A stretch of DNA of 21,965 nt from DATJWY01 sp035500775 (GTDB lineage Bacteria; Pseudomonadota; Alphaproteobacteria; Acetobacterales; Acetobacteraceae), in the NCBI GenBank assembly GCA_035500775.1, contig DATJWY010000267.1, positions 1-21,965 of the forward strand, given 5' to 3'. This document shows, in pieces, positions 1-6,134 of the stretch. The notes beneath the pieces are model-generated. The model was not told the origin of the DNA and made no database searches. It saw nothing but the letters and a program-made list of their open reading frames with translations. Within the stretch, counting starts at the first letter, position 1, and every line of letters starts with the position of its first letter. The position numbers were made by a program, and so were the translations under genes.

Positions 1-161
1 TGCTTGGTGGGCGCCGGAGCGGCGGCTTCCGGAGCGGCGGCCGGAGCAGCAGCGGCCGGAGCAGCCGGAGCAGCGGCTTCCGGAGCGGCGGTCTGAGCGA
101 ACACCGGGGTCACGGCCAGAGTGGCGGCCAGGGCGGCACCCAGCAGAGAGAACTTCGACAT
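1..161 (-). CDS. Ala/Pro-rich small exported protein (N-terminal part only)
   Basis: The gene starts at the ATG at 161-159 and runs off the left edge of the window after 53 codons. The first 22 residues form a clear Sec signal peptide: MSKF, then a hydrophobic stretch rich in Leu, Ala and Val, ending VFA before Gln. After it comes low-complexity Ala/Pro/Glu sequence built from variants of AAPEAAAPA. At DNA level a 19-nt segment is repeated exactly, in frame, at 22-40 and 73-91. A good ribosome-binding site (GGAGA) lies about 5 nt before the ATG. The product is probably a secreted or periplasmic low-complexity protein. No function can be assigned, and the C-terminus that might carry a folded domain is outside the window. 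It is separated from ilvC by a hairpin, so it is probably its own transcription unit. Confidence 0.75.
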   Translation of the reverse strand, partial: MSKFSLLGAALAATLAVTPVFAQTAAPEAAAPAAPAAAAPAAAPEAAAPAPTK

Positions 162-336
162 AACGTCTCCTTGGGAATTCGTGTTTCAGCGCGGAACGCG
201 CCGCGACGGCCGGCCAGTTGGAGCAAGACGGGGGCGCCACGTTGCGTCGCCAACCGTTACATATGAAGTGGCCGTTCTGTCAGCTATTCTTTGTGTAATG
301 AAAGGGCCAGCCCGCGGCCATGGCGGCCCCAATGGA

Positions 337-369
337 AAGGGCCAGCAACCGGTCCGGCTGCTGGCCCTT
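337..369. terminator. Strong hairpin, probable terminator of the ilv operon
   Basis: A perfect 11-bp stem is formed by AAGGGCCAGCA (337-347) and TGCTGGCCCTT (359-369), with an 11-nt loop. It lies about 70 bases beyond the ilvC stop codon, in the direction of ilvC transcription. The U-tract is weak on either strand (CTTT on +, TTCC on -), so intrinsic termination is likely but not textbook. The rest of the 162-437 gap has no gene I can support. The promoter of the Ala-rich gene should lie in its AT-richer part, around 240-300, but I see no convincing -35/-10 pair. Confidence 0.65.
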
Positions 370-437
370 CTTTACCGAAAATTCATTCGGCCAAAGGCGG
401 AAATCCCCGGCCGAACGTGAGCGCTTGCGCCCCCGTA

Positions 438-1457
438 TCAGTTCCGGGACTTATCGACGAGCTTGCTCTTGGCGATCCACGGCATCATCGCGCGCAGCCG
501 CTCACCGACCTGCTCGATCGGATGCTCGCTGTTGCGGCGACGGATGGCGCGGAAGCTCGCCTGGTTCACCTTGTTCTCGAGCATCCAGTCGCGGGTGAAG
601 CGGCCGGTCTGGATGTCGGTCAGCACGCGCTTCATCTCCGCCTTCGTCTCGGGGGTGATGATGCGCGGGCCGGTGACATACTCGCCGTACTCAGCGGTGT
701 TGCTGATCGAGTAGTTCATGTTCGCGATGCCGCCCTCGTAGATCAGGTCCACGATCAGCTTCACCTCGTGCAGGCACTCGAAATACGCCATCTCCGGCGC
801 ATAGCCCGCCTCGACCAGCGTCTCGAACCCGGCCTTGATCAGCTCGACCAGGCCACCGCACAGCACCGCCTGCTCGCCGAACAGGTCGGTCTCGCATTCT
901 TCCTTGAACGTCGTCTCGATGATGCCGGCGCGGCCGCCGCCAATGGCGCTGGCATAGGAGAGCGCGATCTCGAGCGCATTGCCCGACGGGTTCTGCGCCA
1001 CCGCGACCAGGCAAGGCACGCCACCGCCGCGCTGGTATTCGCTGCGCACCGTGTGGCCGGGGCCCTTCGGCGCGATCATGAACACGTCGAGATCCGGGCG
1101 CGGATCGATCAGGTTGAAATGGACGGAGAGGCCATGCGCGAAGGCAATGGCGGCGCCCTGCTTCAGGTTCGGCCCGAGATGATCGCGATAGAGGTCGGAC
1201 TGCCCCTCATCCGGGGTCAGCACCATCACCACATCCGCCCAGCGCGCGGCCTCGGCCGGATCCATCACGCGCAGACCGGCCGCTTCCGCCTTGGCCACGG
1301 CCGCGGAGCCCTTGCGCAGACCGATGGCCAGCTCCGTGAGGCCGCTGTCCTTCAGGTTGTTCGCGTGCGCATGCCCCTGGCTGCCATAACCGATGATGGC
1401 GACCTTCTTGCCCTTGATCAGGTTCACGTCGGCGTCGCGATCATAATAGACGCGCAT
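438..1457 (-). CDS. ilvC: Ketol-acid reductoisomerase (NADP+)
   Basis: This is the second enzyme of valine/leucine/isoleucine synthesis. It isomerises and reduces acetolactate or acetohydroxybutyrate with NADPH and Mg2+. At 339 aa it matches short class I enzymes. The Rossmann motif GYGSQGHA is at about 23-30. The cofactor loop at 48-53 reads RKGSAA. His108 lies in FAHG. The metal ligands Asp191 and Glu195 are in ETDLFGEQ, and Glu227 and Glu231 in FECLHE. Ser250/Ser252 lie in NYSIS. The start is the ATG at 1457, preceded on the same strand by AAAGGTAAGAGAG, a fair Shine-Dalgarno. It is the last gene of miaA-ilvB-ilvN-ilvC, but a 187-bp gap with a repeat copy and a hairpin separates it from ilvN. 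The Ala where many relatives have a second phosphate-contacting Ser is a minor oddity. Confidence 0.97.
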   Translation of the reverse strand: MRVYYDRDADVNLIKGKKVAIIGYGSQGHAHANNLKDSGLTELAIGLRKGSAAVAKAEAAGLRVMDPAEAARWADVVMVLTPDEGQSDLYRDHLGPNLKQGAAIAFAHGLSVHFNLIDPRPDLDVFMIAPKGPGHTVRSEYQRGGGVPCLVAVAQNPSGNALEIALSYASAIGGGRAGIIETTFKEECETDLFGEQAVLCGGLVELIKAGFETLVEAGYAPEMAYFECLHEVKLIVDLIYEGGIANMNYSISNTAEYGEYVTGPRIITPETKAEMKRVLTDIQTGRFTRDWMLENKVNQASFRAIRRRNSEHPIEQVGERLRAMMPWIAKSKLVDKSRN

Positions 1458-1484
1458 GGCTCTCTTACCTTTCCATTATCCGTA

Positions 1485-1542
1485 AAGGCCAGGGGCGCCG
1501 CCCCGTGACCCCACCCAAGGGCACAGCCCTTTGGGCAACCCC
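1485..1542 (+). repeat. Dispersed double-hairpin repeat, copy E (divergent)
   Basis: This copy starts AAGGCCAGGGG. It has a first hairpin GGGGC-GCC-GCCCC (1492-1504), then GTGACCCC. The second hairpin is CCCAAGGGC (1514-1522) against GCCCTTTGGG (1526-1535) with one bulged base, then CAACCCC. Order and spacing match the copies at 5923, 7940, 8017 (inverted) and 21839, although the second stem has a different sequence, as if maintained by compensatory change. Confidence 0.6.
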
Positions 1543-1548
1543 TTAGAG

Positions 1549-1580
1549 CCTGATCGGCGCGGGGGGAAGCGCCGATCAGG
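1549..1580. repeat. Perfect 12-bp palindromic hairpin between ilvN and ilvC
   Basis: CCTGATCGGCGC (1549-1560) pairs perfectly with GCGCCGATCAGG (1569-1580) around the loop GGGGGGAA. It directly follows repeat copy E. If ilvN and ilvC share a transcript it would sit in the intercistronic RNA, where it could stabilise the 3' end of ilvBN mRNA or act as a partial terminator. There is no U-tract on either strand. The ATCGGC arm resembles that of the hairpin at 21866-21892. Confidence 0.7.
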
Positions 1581-1644
1581 TCCCATGTGCCTTGCCATAT
1601 CGCGCGGGCCGGATGGCCCACGCCCTGGTGTCAGATCAGCGTGG

Positions 1645-2163
1645 TCAGATCAGCGTGCGGGTGCCGCGGGCGATGGCGGCGATGCCGGTGCGGGAGACCT
1701 CGGCAAGCCCCAGGGGACGCATCAGGTCCAGGAACGCATCCAGCTTGTCGGTGGCGCCCGTCAGCTCGAACACGAAGCTCTCCCGCGTCGCGTCGATCAC
1801 GCGGGCGCGGAAGGCATCGGCGATGCGCAGCGCCTCCACCCGGTTTTCGCCGGTGCCGACCACCTTGATCAGCGCCATCTCGCGCGCGATGTGCGGCCCT
1901 TCCTTCGTCAGGTCGGAAACCCGGTGCACCGGCACCAGCCGGTCGAGCTGCGCCTTGATCTGCTCGATCACCATCGGCGTGCCGGAGGTGACGATGTTGA
2001 TGCGGCTGCGGCCGCGCCCATCCTCCACCGGCGCCACGGTCAGGCTGTCGATATTGTAGCCACGGCCGGAGAACAGGCCGATGACCCGCGCCAGCACGCC
2101 CGATTCGTTATCCACGAGCACCGAGATCGTGGCGCTCTGATAGGGAAGTTCCTTGATCGGCAT
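1645..2163 (-). CDS. ilvN: Acetolactate synthase small (regulatory) subunit
   Basis: This is the regulatory partner of the large subunit encoded just upstream. It activates the holoenzyme and binds valine for feedback inhibition. At 172 aa it has the usual length. The N-terminal ACT domain (about residues 8-85) contains ISVLVDNESGVLARVIGLFSG and GYNIDSLTV, the typical effector-binding fold. The C-terminal half contains EMALIKV and FVFELTG, the second ALS small-subunit domain. The start at ATG 2163 gives the expected IPIKELPY-like N-terminus but lacks a strong Shine-Dalgarno. It follows the large-subunit stop by only 23 bases, so translation probably benefits from coupling. The gene could equally be called ilvH; the symbol depends on which large-subunit paralogue name is used. 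Confidence 0.96.
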   Translation of the reverse strand: MPIKELPYQSATISVLVDNESGVLARVIGLFSGRGYNIDSLTVAPVEDGRGRSRINIVTSGTPMVIEQIKAQLDRLVPVHRVSDLTKEGPHIAREMALIKVVGTGENRVEALRIADAFRARVIDATRESFVFELTGATDKLDAFLDLMRPLGLAEVSRTGIAAIARGTRTLI

Positions 2164-2186
2164 CGGATTCGTTCTTTGCCCCGGGA

Positions 2187-3977
2187 TCAGACCAGCATCA
2201 TGCCTTCATCGGTGACGCCGACCGCACGCGCCGCGTGCTCGGGCCCCAGCAGCATCTCGTTATGCGCGGCACCGCTCGGGATCATCGGATAGCAATTCTC
2301 CTTCTGATCCACGGCGATGTCGGCGATCACCGGGCCGTCCGTCTCCAGCATGCGACGGATCACGTCATCCAGGTCATCGACCGACTCGGCGCGCAGGCCG
2401 GTGCCATGGAACGCCGCCGCCAGCTTCACGAAATCCGGCAGGGCGGCGCTGTAGCTCTCGGAATAGCGCGAGCCGTGCAGCAATTCCTGCCACTGGCGCA
2501 CCATGCCCATGTACTGGTTGTTGAGGATGAACACCTTCACCGGCAGGCGATACTGCGCGAGCGTGCTCATCTCCTGAATGTTCATCAGGATGCTGGCCTC
2601 GCCGGCAATGTCGATGACCAGCCCGTCCGGATGCGCGACCTGCGTGCCCATCGCCGCCGGCAGGCCGTAGCCCATCGTGCCGAGACCGCCGCTCGTCATC
2701 CAGTGATTCGGCCGGTCGAAGCGGAAATGCTGTGCCGCCCACATCTGGTGCTGGCCGACCTCGGTCGTGATGAAGGTGTCACGACCGCTCTCGCGGCACA
2801 GATCGTAGAGTCGCCTGATGGCGTATTGCGGCTTGATGATCGCGCCGGGAGTCATGTCCTGGGTGAAGCGCAGGCTGTCCACCTCGCGCCAGCCATCGAT
2901 CTGCCGCCACCATTCGGCGAGGGCGTGCCGGTCCGGCTCCGTCGTGTCGCGCTTCCAGGCCGCGCGCAGCGCCGCGAGCACCTTGCCGGCATCGCCGACG
3001 ATAGGAATGTCCACGGCCACGTTCTTGTTGATGTTGGCCGGATCGATATCGGCATGGATCTTCAGCGCGCCGGGGCAGAACGCGTCGAGCCGCCCGGTCA
3101 CCCGGTCGTCGAAGCGGGCGCCGATATTGAGCAGCACGTCGCAATCGTGCATGGCCCAATTGGCCTCGTAGGTGCCATGCATCCCGAGCATGCCGACGAA
3201 TTGCGGATCGGTGCCGGGGAAGGCGCCGAGCCCCATCAGCGTGGTGGTGCACGGGAACCCGGTCATGCGCACGAACTCGGTCAGCAGCGCCGAGGCCTCG
3301 GGACCGGAATTGATCACGCCGCCGCCGGCATAGACCATCGGCCGCTTCGCCCGCTTGAGCGCCGCGACGGCGCGGTCGATCGGATCCTGCGCCGGTTCCG
3401 TGACCGGGCGGTAGCTCCGGTGCGGCCCGTTGCCCGGCCCCTGATACGGCGCGGGCGCGATCAGGATGTCCTTCGGCAGATCGACCACCACCGGCCCCGG
3501 GCGGCCGCTACGCGCGACGTAGAACGCCTCGTGCACCACGCGGGCCAGCTCCTCGGAGCGCTTGACCAGGTAGTTGTGCTTGGTCGCCGGACGGGTGATG
3601 CCGGTCGTGTCCGCTTCCTGGAAGGCGTCGTTGCCGATCAGATGCGTCGGCACCTGCCCGGTGAGGCAGACGATGGGGATGCTGTCCATCAGCGCATCGA
3701 CGAGGCCGGTCACCGCGTTGGTGGCGCCCGGACCGCTCGTCACCAGCACCACGCCTACCTTGCCGGTGCTGCGCGCATAGCCCTCGGCGGCGTGCACCGC
3801 CGCCTGCTCATGCCGCACCAGGATGTGGCGGATGGCGTTCTGCTGGAACAACGCGTCATAAATCGGTAGGACCGCACCGCCAGGATAGCCGAAGATAACC
3901 TCGACGCCCTGCTCCTTGAGGGCACGCAGCAGCACCTCCGCGCCGGGTTGGTCGGTTTCTTCGGGTTTCAGGCTCAT
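2187..3977 (-). CDS. ilvB: Acetolactate synthase large (catalytic) subunit, biosynthetic type
   Basis: This ThDP-, Mg2+- and FAD-dependent enzyme condenses pyruvate with pyruvate or 2-oxobutyrate. At 596 aa it is full length. The N-terminal PYR domain carries the catalytic Glu57 in RHEQAA. The central FAD-binding domain includes LNIGARFDDRVTGRL. The C-terminal PP domain carries the ThDP/Mg motif from VIDIAGEAS (about 454-462) to FILNNQYMGMV (484-493). The usual GDG/GDA Asp is Glu460 here. QWQELL follows, as in biosynthetic enzymes. The ATG at 3977 has a good ribosome-binding site (AAAGGAA) 6 nt upstream. It is 50 bases downstream of miaA and 23 bases upstream of ilvN. No branched-chain-rich leader peptide with attenuator was found. 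The name ilvI would be equally acceptable. Confidence 0.96.
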   Translation of the reverse strand: MSLKPEETDQPGAEVLLRALKEQGVEVIFGYPGGAVLPIYDALFQQNAIRHILVRHEQAAVHAAEGYARSTGKVGVVLVTSGPGATNAVTGLVDALMDSIPIVCLTGQVPTHLIGNDAFQEADTTGITRPATKHNYLVKRSEELARVVHEAFYVARSGRPGPVVVDLPKDILIAPAPYQGPGNGPHRSYRPVTEPAQDPIDRAVAALKRAKRPMVYAGGGVINSGPEASALLTEFVRMTGFPCTTTLMGLGAFPGTDPQFVGMLGMHGTYEANWAMHDCDVLLNIGARFDDRVTGRLDAFCPGALKIHADIDPANINKNVAVDIPIVGDAGKVLAALRAAWKRDTTEPDRHALAEWWRQIDGWREVDSLRFTQDMTPGAIIKPQYAIRRLYDLCRESGRDTFITTEVGQHQMWAAQHFRFDRPNHWMTSGGLGTMGYGLPAAMGTQVAHPDGLVIDIAGEASILMNIQEMSTLAQYRLPVKVFILNNQYMGMVRQWQELLHGSRYSESYSAALPDFVKLAAAFHGTGLRAESVDDLDDVIRRMLETDGPVIADIAVDQKENCYPMIPSGAAHNEMLLGPEHAARAVGVTDEGMMLV

Positions 3978-4002
3978 GTCGGTTCCTTTCTCAGGGCGCA
4001 GG

Positions 4003-4031
4003 CTTTACGCGCCGGCGCCACGCGGCGTCAA
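4003..4031 (-). promoter_or_regulatory. Possible internal promoter for ilvBNC
   Basis: On the minus strand TTGACG (4031-4026) overlaps the miaA stop codon and is followed 17 bases later by GTAAAG (4008-4003). The -35 matches 5 of 6 consensus bases, but the -10 is poor. If used, it would give a leader of about 20 nt before the ilvB ATG and free ilvBNC from miaA transcription. Confidence 0.25.
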
Positions 4032-5029
4032 CCCGCACTTTCAATAAAATTCAGAACACCCGCCCTTTCTCTTTCTGAAAATTGCTCAAAAGAGGTTATC
4101 CGGGCACGAATGTTGTAAGTCCGCTCCGACGGCGCCAGCACGCGGTGGCGGAACCAGGTCGCCTGCCGCTTCGTGTACTGCCCCGTGACCAGCCGCGCGC
4201 GCCGCGCCGCCTCGGCCAGCGGGATCTCGCCCCGCAGACAGGCGGCGAGTTCCGGCACGCCATGCGCCCGCATCGCGGGCAGCGCCGGATCCAGATCCCG
4301 CCGCAGCAACGCCCGCACCTCCTCCAGCGCGCCCTCTTCCAGCATGATGTCGAAACGGGCGGCAATGGATTCCCGCAACGCCGCGCGGGACGGATCGAGC
4401 AGGATGGCGGCGAAGCGCCAGGGCGCCGGCTCCGGCCGCGCCTCTTCCTGCCACGCCTTCAGCCCCTTGCCGGTGCCGCGCCAGACCTCCCAGGCGCGGG
4501 CGATACGCTGGCTGTCGCTCAGGCGCAGCCCCGAAGCGGTCACCGGATCCACGGCGGCGAGGCGCGCATGCAGGGCGGCCGGGCCGATCTCCTCCAGCAA
4601 CGCGCGGCCCTCGGCGCGGGCAGCGGGGCCCGGGTCCGGGATATCGGCGAGGCCCTCCGTCAGCGCGGCGAAATAGAGGCCGGTGCCGCCGCAGAGGATC
4701 GGCAGGCGGCCGGCGGCGCGCGCCGCCGCCATGGCCGAGAGCGCCGCGTCCCGCCACCCGGCGACGTTCCCCGCCTCGGCGGCGGGCAGCACGCCGTACA
4801 GCATATGCGGTACGCGCGCCTCGTCCGCGGGCGAAGGGCGCGCGGTCAGCACCCGCAATTCCTGATACATCTGCATGGCGTCGGCATTGATGACGGTGCC
4901 GCCGAACCGCTCCGCCAGCCCGAGCGCCAGCGCCGACTTGCCGCTGCAGGTCGGGCCGGCCACGATCAGGGCCAACGGCCTATCATCCGTCTTGCCGACG
5001 GCGTCCGCTCCTGCCATCCCCTCTGCCAT
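4028..5029 (-). CDS. miaA: tRNA dimethylallyltransferase
   Basis: It transfers a dimethylallyl group to N6 of A37 in tRNAs reading UNN codons, the first step towards ms2i6A. At 333 aa it is slightly long because of an N-terminal extension. The P-loop GPTCSGKS is at 25-32. INADAMQMYQEL corresponds to the usual DSMQVY substrate motif. ARPSPADEARVPHMLYGV and LCGGTGLYFAALTEGL follow. The C-terminal QYTKRQATWFRHR is the conserved tRNA-contact segment. The start at 5029 has AGGA 8 nt upstream; the alternative Met5 at 5017 has GAGGGG touching it, which is too close. The start codon overlaps that of divergent serB by two bases. It leads the miaA-ilvB-ilvN-ilvC series, though co-transcription with ilvBNC is inference. 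Confidence 0.95.
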   Translation of the reverse strand: MAEGMAGADAVGKTDDRPLALIVAGPTCSGKSALALGLAERFGGTVINADAMQMYQELRVLTARPSPADEARVPHMLYGVLPAAEAGNVAGWRDAALSAMAAARAAGRLPILCGGTGLYFAALTEGLADIPDPGPAARAEGRALLEEIGPAALHARLAAVDPVTASGLRLSDSQRIARAWEVWRGTGKGLKAWQEEARPEPAPWRFAAILLDPSRAALRESIAARFDIMLEEGALEEVRALLRRDLDPALPAMRAHGVPELAACLRGEIPLAEAARRARLVTGQYTKRQATWFRHRVLAPSERTYNIRARITSFEQFSERERAGVLNFIESAG

Positions 5030-5903
5030 GAGCTATGTCCTGACCCTCGTTGCCGCCCGGGAAGCCACGAGCCTCACCTCGGCCCAGGTGAACCGAGTCC
5101 GCGACGCCCTGCGCGGCCGCACGCCGGTGGAACTCTCCCCCGGCGAGGCCGCCGACATACCTTGCGATGACGCGCCCGACCTACAAGCCGCCCGCGCGGC
5201 GCTGGAGGGGGCCCCGGTGGACGTTCTGATCACCCGGGCCCGCTTCCGGCGCAAGGCCCTGCTTGTCGCCGACATGGACAGCACGATCGTCACCAGCGAG
5301 ACGCTGGACGAGCTGGCCGCCGAGGCCGGGCTCAAGGATGTCGTCGCCGAGATCACCCGGCGCAGCATGAACGGCGAGATCGATTTCCCCACCGCCCTGC
5401 GCGAGCGCGTGCTGATGCTCCGGGGCCTGACCCTGGACGCGCTGGAGCGGACCTGGACCAAGGTCTCGCTGATGCCCGGCGCGCGCGAGCTGGTGGCGAC
5501 GATGCGGGCAAACGGGGCAACGACCGCCCTGGTCTCCGGCGGCTTCACCTTCTTCACCGAACGGGTGGCGGCGCTGTGCGGCTTCGACGCGCACCATGCC
5601 AACGAGTTGCTGCACGAGGCGGGGGTACTGACCGGCGCGGTCGGCGAGCCGATCCTGGACCGGGACGCCAAGCGCGCCGCCCTGCTCCGCCTGGCCGCCG
5701 GGCGCGGCCTGCGGCGCATCGACACGCTCGCGGTCGGCGACGGGGCGAACGATCTCGCCATGCTGCGGGAAGCGGGGCTCGGCATCGCCTATCATGCCAA
5801 GCCCGTGGTGGCGGCGGAGGCGACGAACCGGGTGGATTACGCGGATCTGCGGGCGCTGCTCTTCGCCCAGGGCTATCCGGCCAGCGCCTTCCACGGCGAT
5901 TGA
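5028..5903 (+). CDS. serB: Phosphoserine phosphatase
   Basis: This HAD-superfamily enzyme catalyses the last step of serine synthesis, phosphoserine to serine. The start at ATG 5028 gives 291 aa with the N-terminus MSYVLTLVAA, typical of alphaproteobacterial SerB; the longer open frame upstream merely shadows miaA. Residues 1-70 are the N-terminal ACT-like region. Motif I is DMDST (82-86), with Asp82 as nucleophile and Asp84 as acid/base. ETLDELAAEAG follows. Motif II is LVSGGFTFF, the conserved Lys lies in DRDAKRAAL, and motif III is VGDGANDLAML. No purine-rich Shine-Dalgarno precedes the ATG, whose upstream sequence is pyrimidine-rich. The mRNA may therefore be leaderless or start inside the antisense of miaA. 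It converges on the permease at 6135, with palindromes between. Confidence 0.95.
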   Translation: MSYVLTLVAAREATSLTSAQVNRVRDALRGRTPVELSPGEAADIPCDDAPDLQAARAALEGAPVDVLITRARFRRKALLVADMDSTIVTSETLDELAAEAGLKDVVAEITRRSMNGEIDFPTALRERVLMLRGLTLDALERTWTKVSLMPGARELVATMRANGATTALVSGGFTFFTERVAALCGFDAHHANELLHEAGVLTGAVGEPILDRDAKRAALLRLAAGRGLRRIDTLAVGDGANDLAMLREAGLGIAYHAKPVVAAEATNRVDYADLRALLFAQGYPASAFHGD

Positions 5904-5922
5904 TCACCGAACCGGACGGCAT

Positions 5923-5978
5923 AAGGCGAGGGGCTCCGCCCCTCGACCCCGCTGGGGCCAACGGCCCCAGACCCCGTT
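5923..5978 (+). repeat. Dispersed double-hairpin repeat, copy A (best preserved)
   Basis: This copy starts AAGGCG. The first hairpin is CGAGGGGC-TCC-GCCCCTCG (5927-5945, 8 bp). ACCCCG follows. The second hairpin is CTGGGGCC-AAC-GGCCCCAG (5952-5970, 8 bp), then ACCCCG and TTTCG. It sits 20 bases beyond serB and could help terminate serB transcripts. Copy B at 7940-7989 is almost the same. Confidence 0.8.
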
Positions 5979-5990
5979 TCGTTTGCCTGT

Positions 5991-6039
5991 AGAGCGCGAT
6001 CGCTTGAGGCTAACAGTCGGAAAGCGTGAATCGCGCTCT
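5991..6039. repeat. Long imperfect palindrome
   Basis: The outer arms AGAGCGCGAT (5991-6000) and ATCGCGCTCT (6030-6039) pair perfectly over 10 bp. An inner stem CGCTT (6001-6005) with AAGCG (6022-6026) extends it after a small asymmetric bulge. No T-run follows. It is the kind of intergenic palindrome often repeated in alphaproteobacterial genomes. Only one copy is seen here, apart from a TAGAGC-n-n-GATCG resemblance just after copy E. Confidence 0.7.
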
Positions 6040-6052
6040 CGAAACAAGGCGT

Positions 6053-6095
6053 TAAACCATGATCGTATCAGTCAACCTGATCCGATCATGGTTTA
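6053..6095. repeat. 13-bp perfect palindrome in the serB/permease convergent gap
   Basis: TAAACCATGATCG (6053-6065) pairs perfectly with CGATCATGGTTTA (6083-6095). After one mismatch, ATCA (6067-6070) pairs with TGAT (6078-6081), giving 17 bp in total around the loop GTCAACC. It is much richer in A and T than the surroundings. It lies 40 bases beyond the permease stop (on the minus strand) and could serve as a bidirectional transcript end for both genes. Confidence 0.7.
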
Positions 6096-6134
6096 GCAGG
6101 CGCAGGGAGCACACGCCCCCTGCCCCGTCGCGGC

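Noticed and set aside
3976..4023. A GTG-initiated 15-codon frame ending in an ATGA overlap with the ilvB start, considered as an ilv leader peptide
   Set aside because: No Shine-Dalgarno before the GTG, only one Leu codon and no Val or Ile codons, and no terminator/antiterminator pair. The ilvB gene already has its own good ribosome-binding site.
4875..5027. N-terminal extension of serB by 51 codons in the same frame
   Set aside because: It lies antisense to the conserved MiaA P-loop region and has low-complexity sequence. Met at 5028 gives the normal SerB N-terminus.
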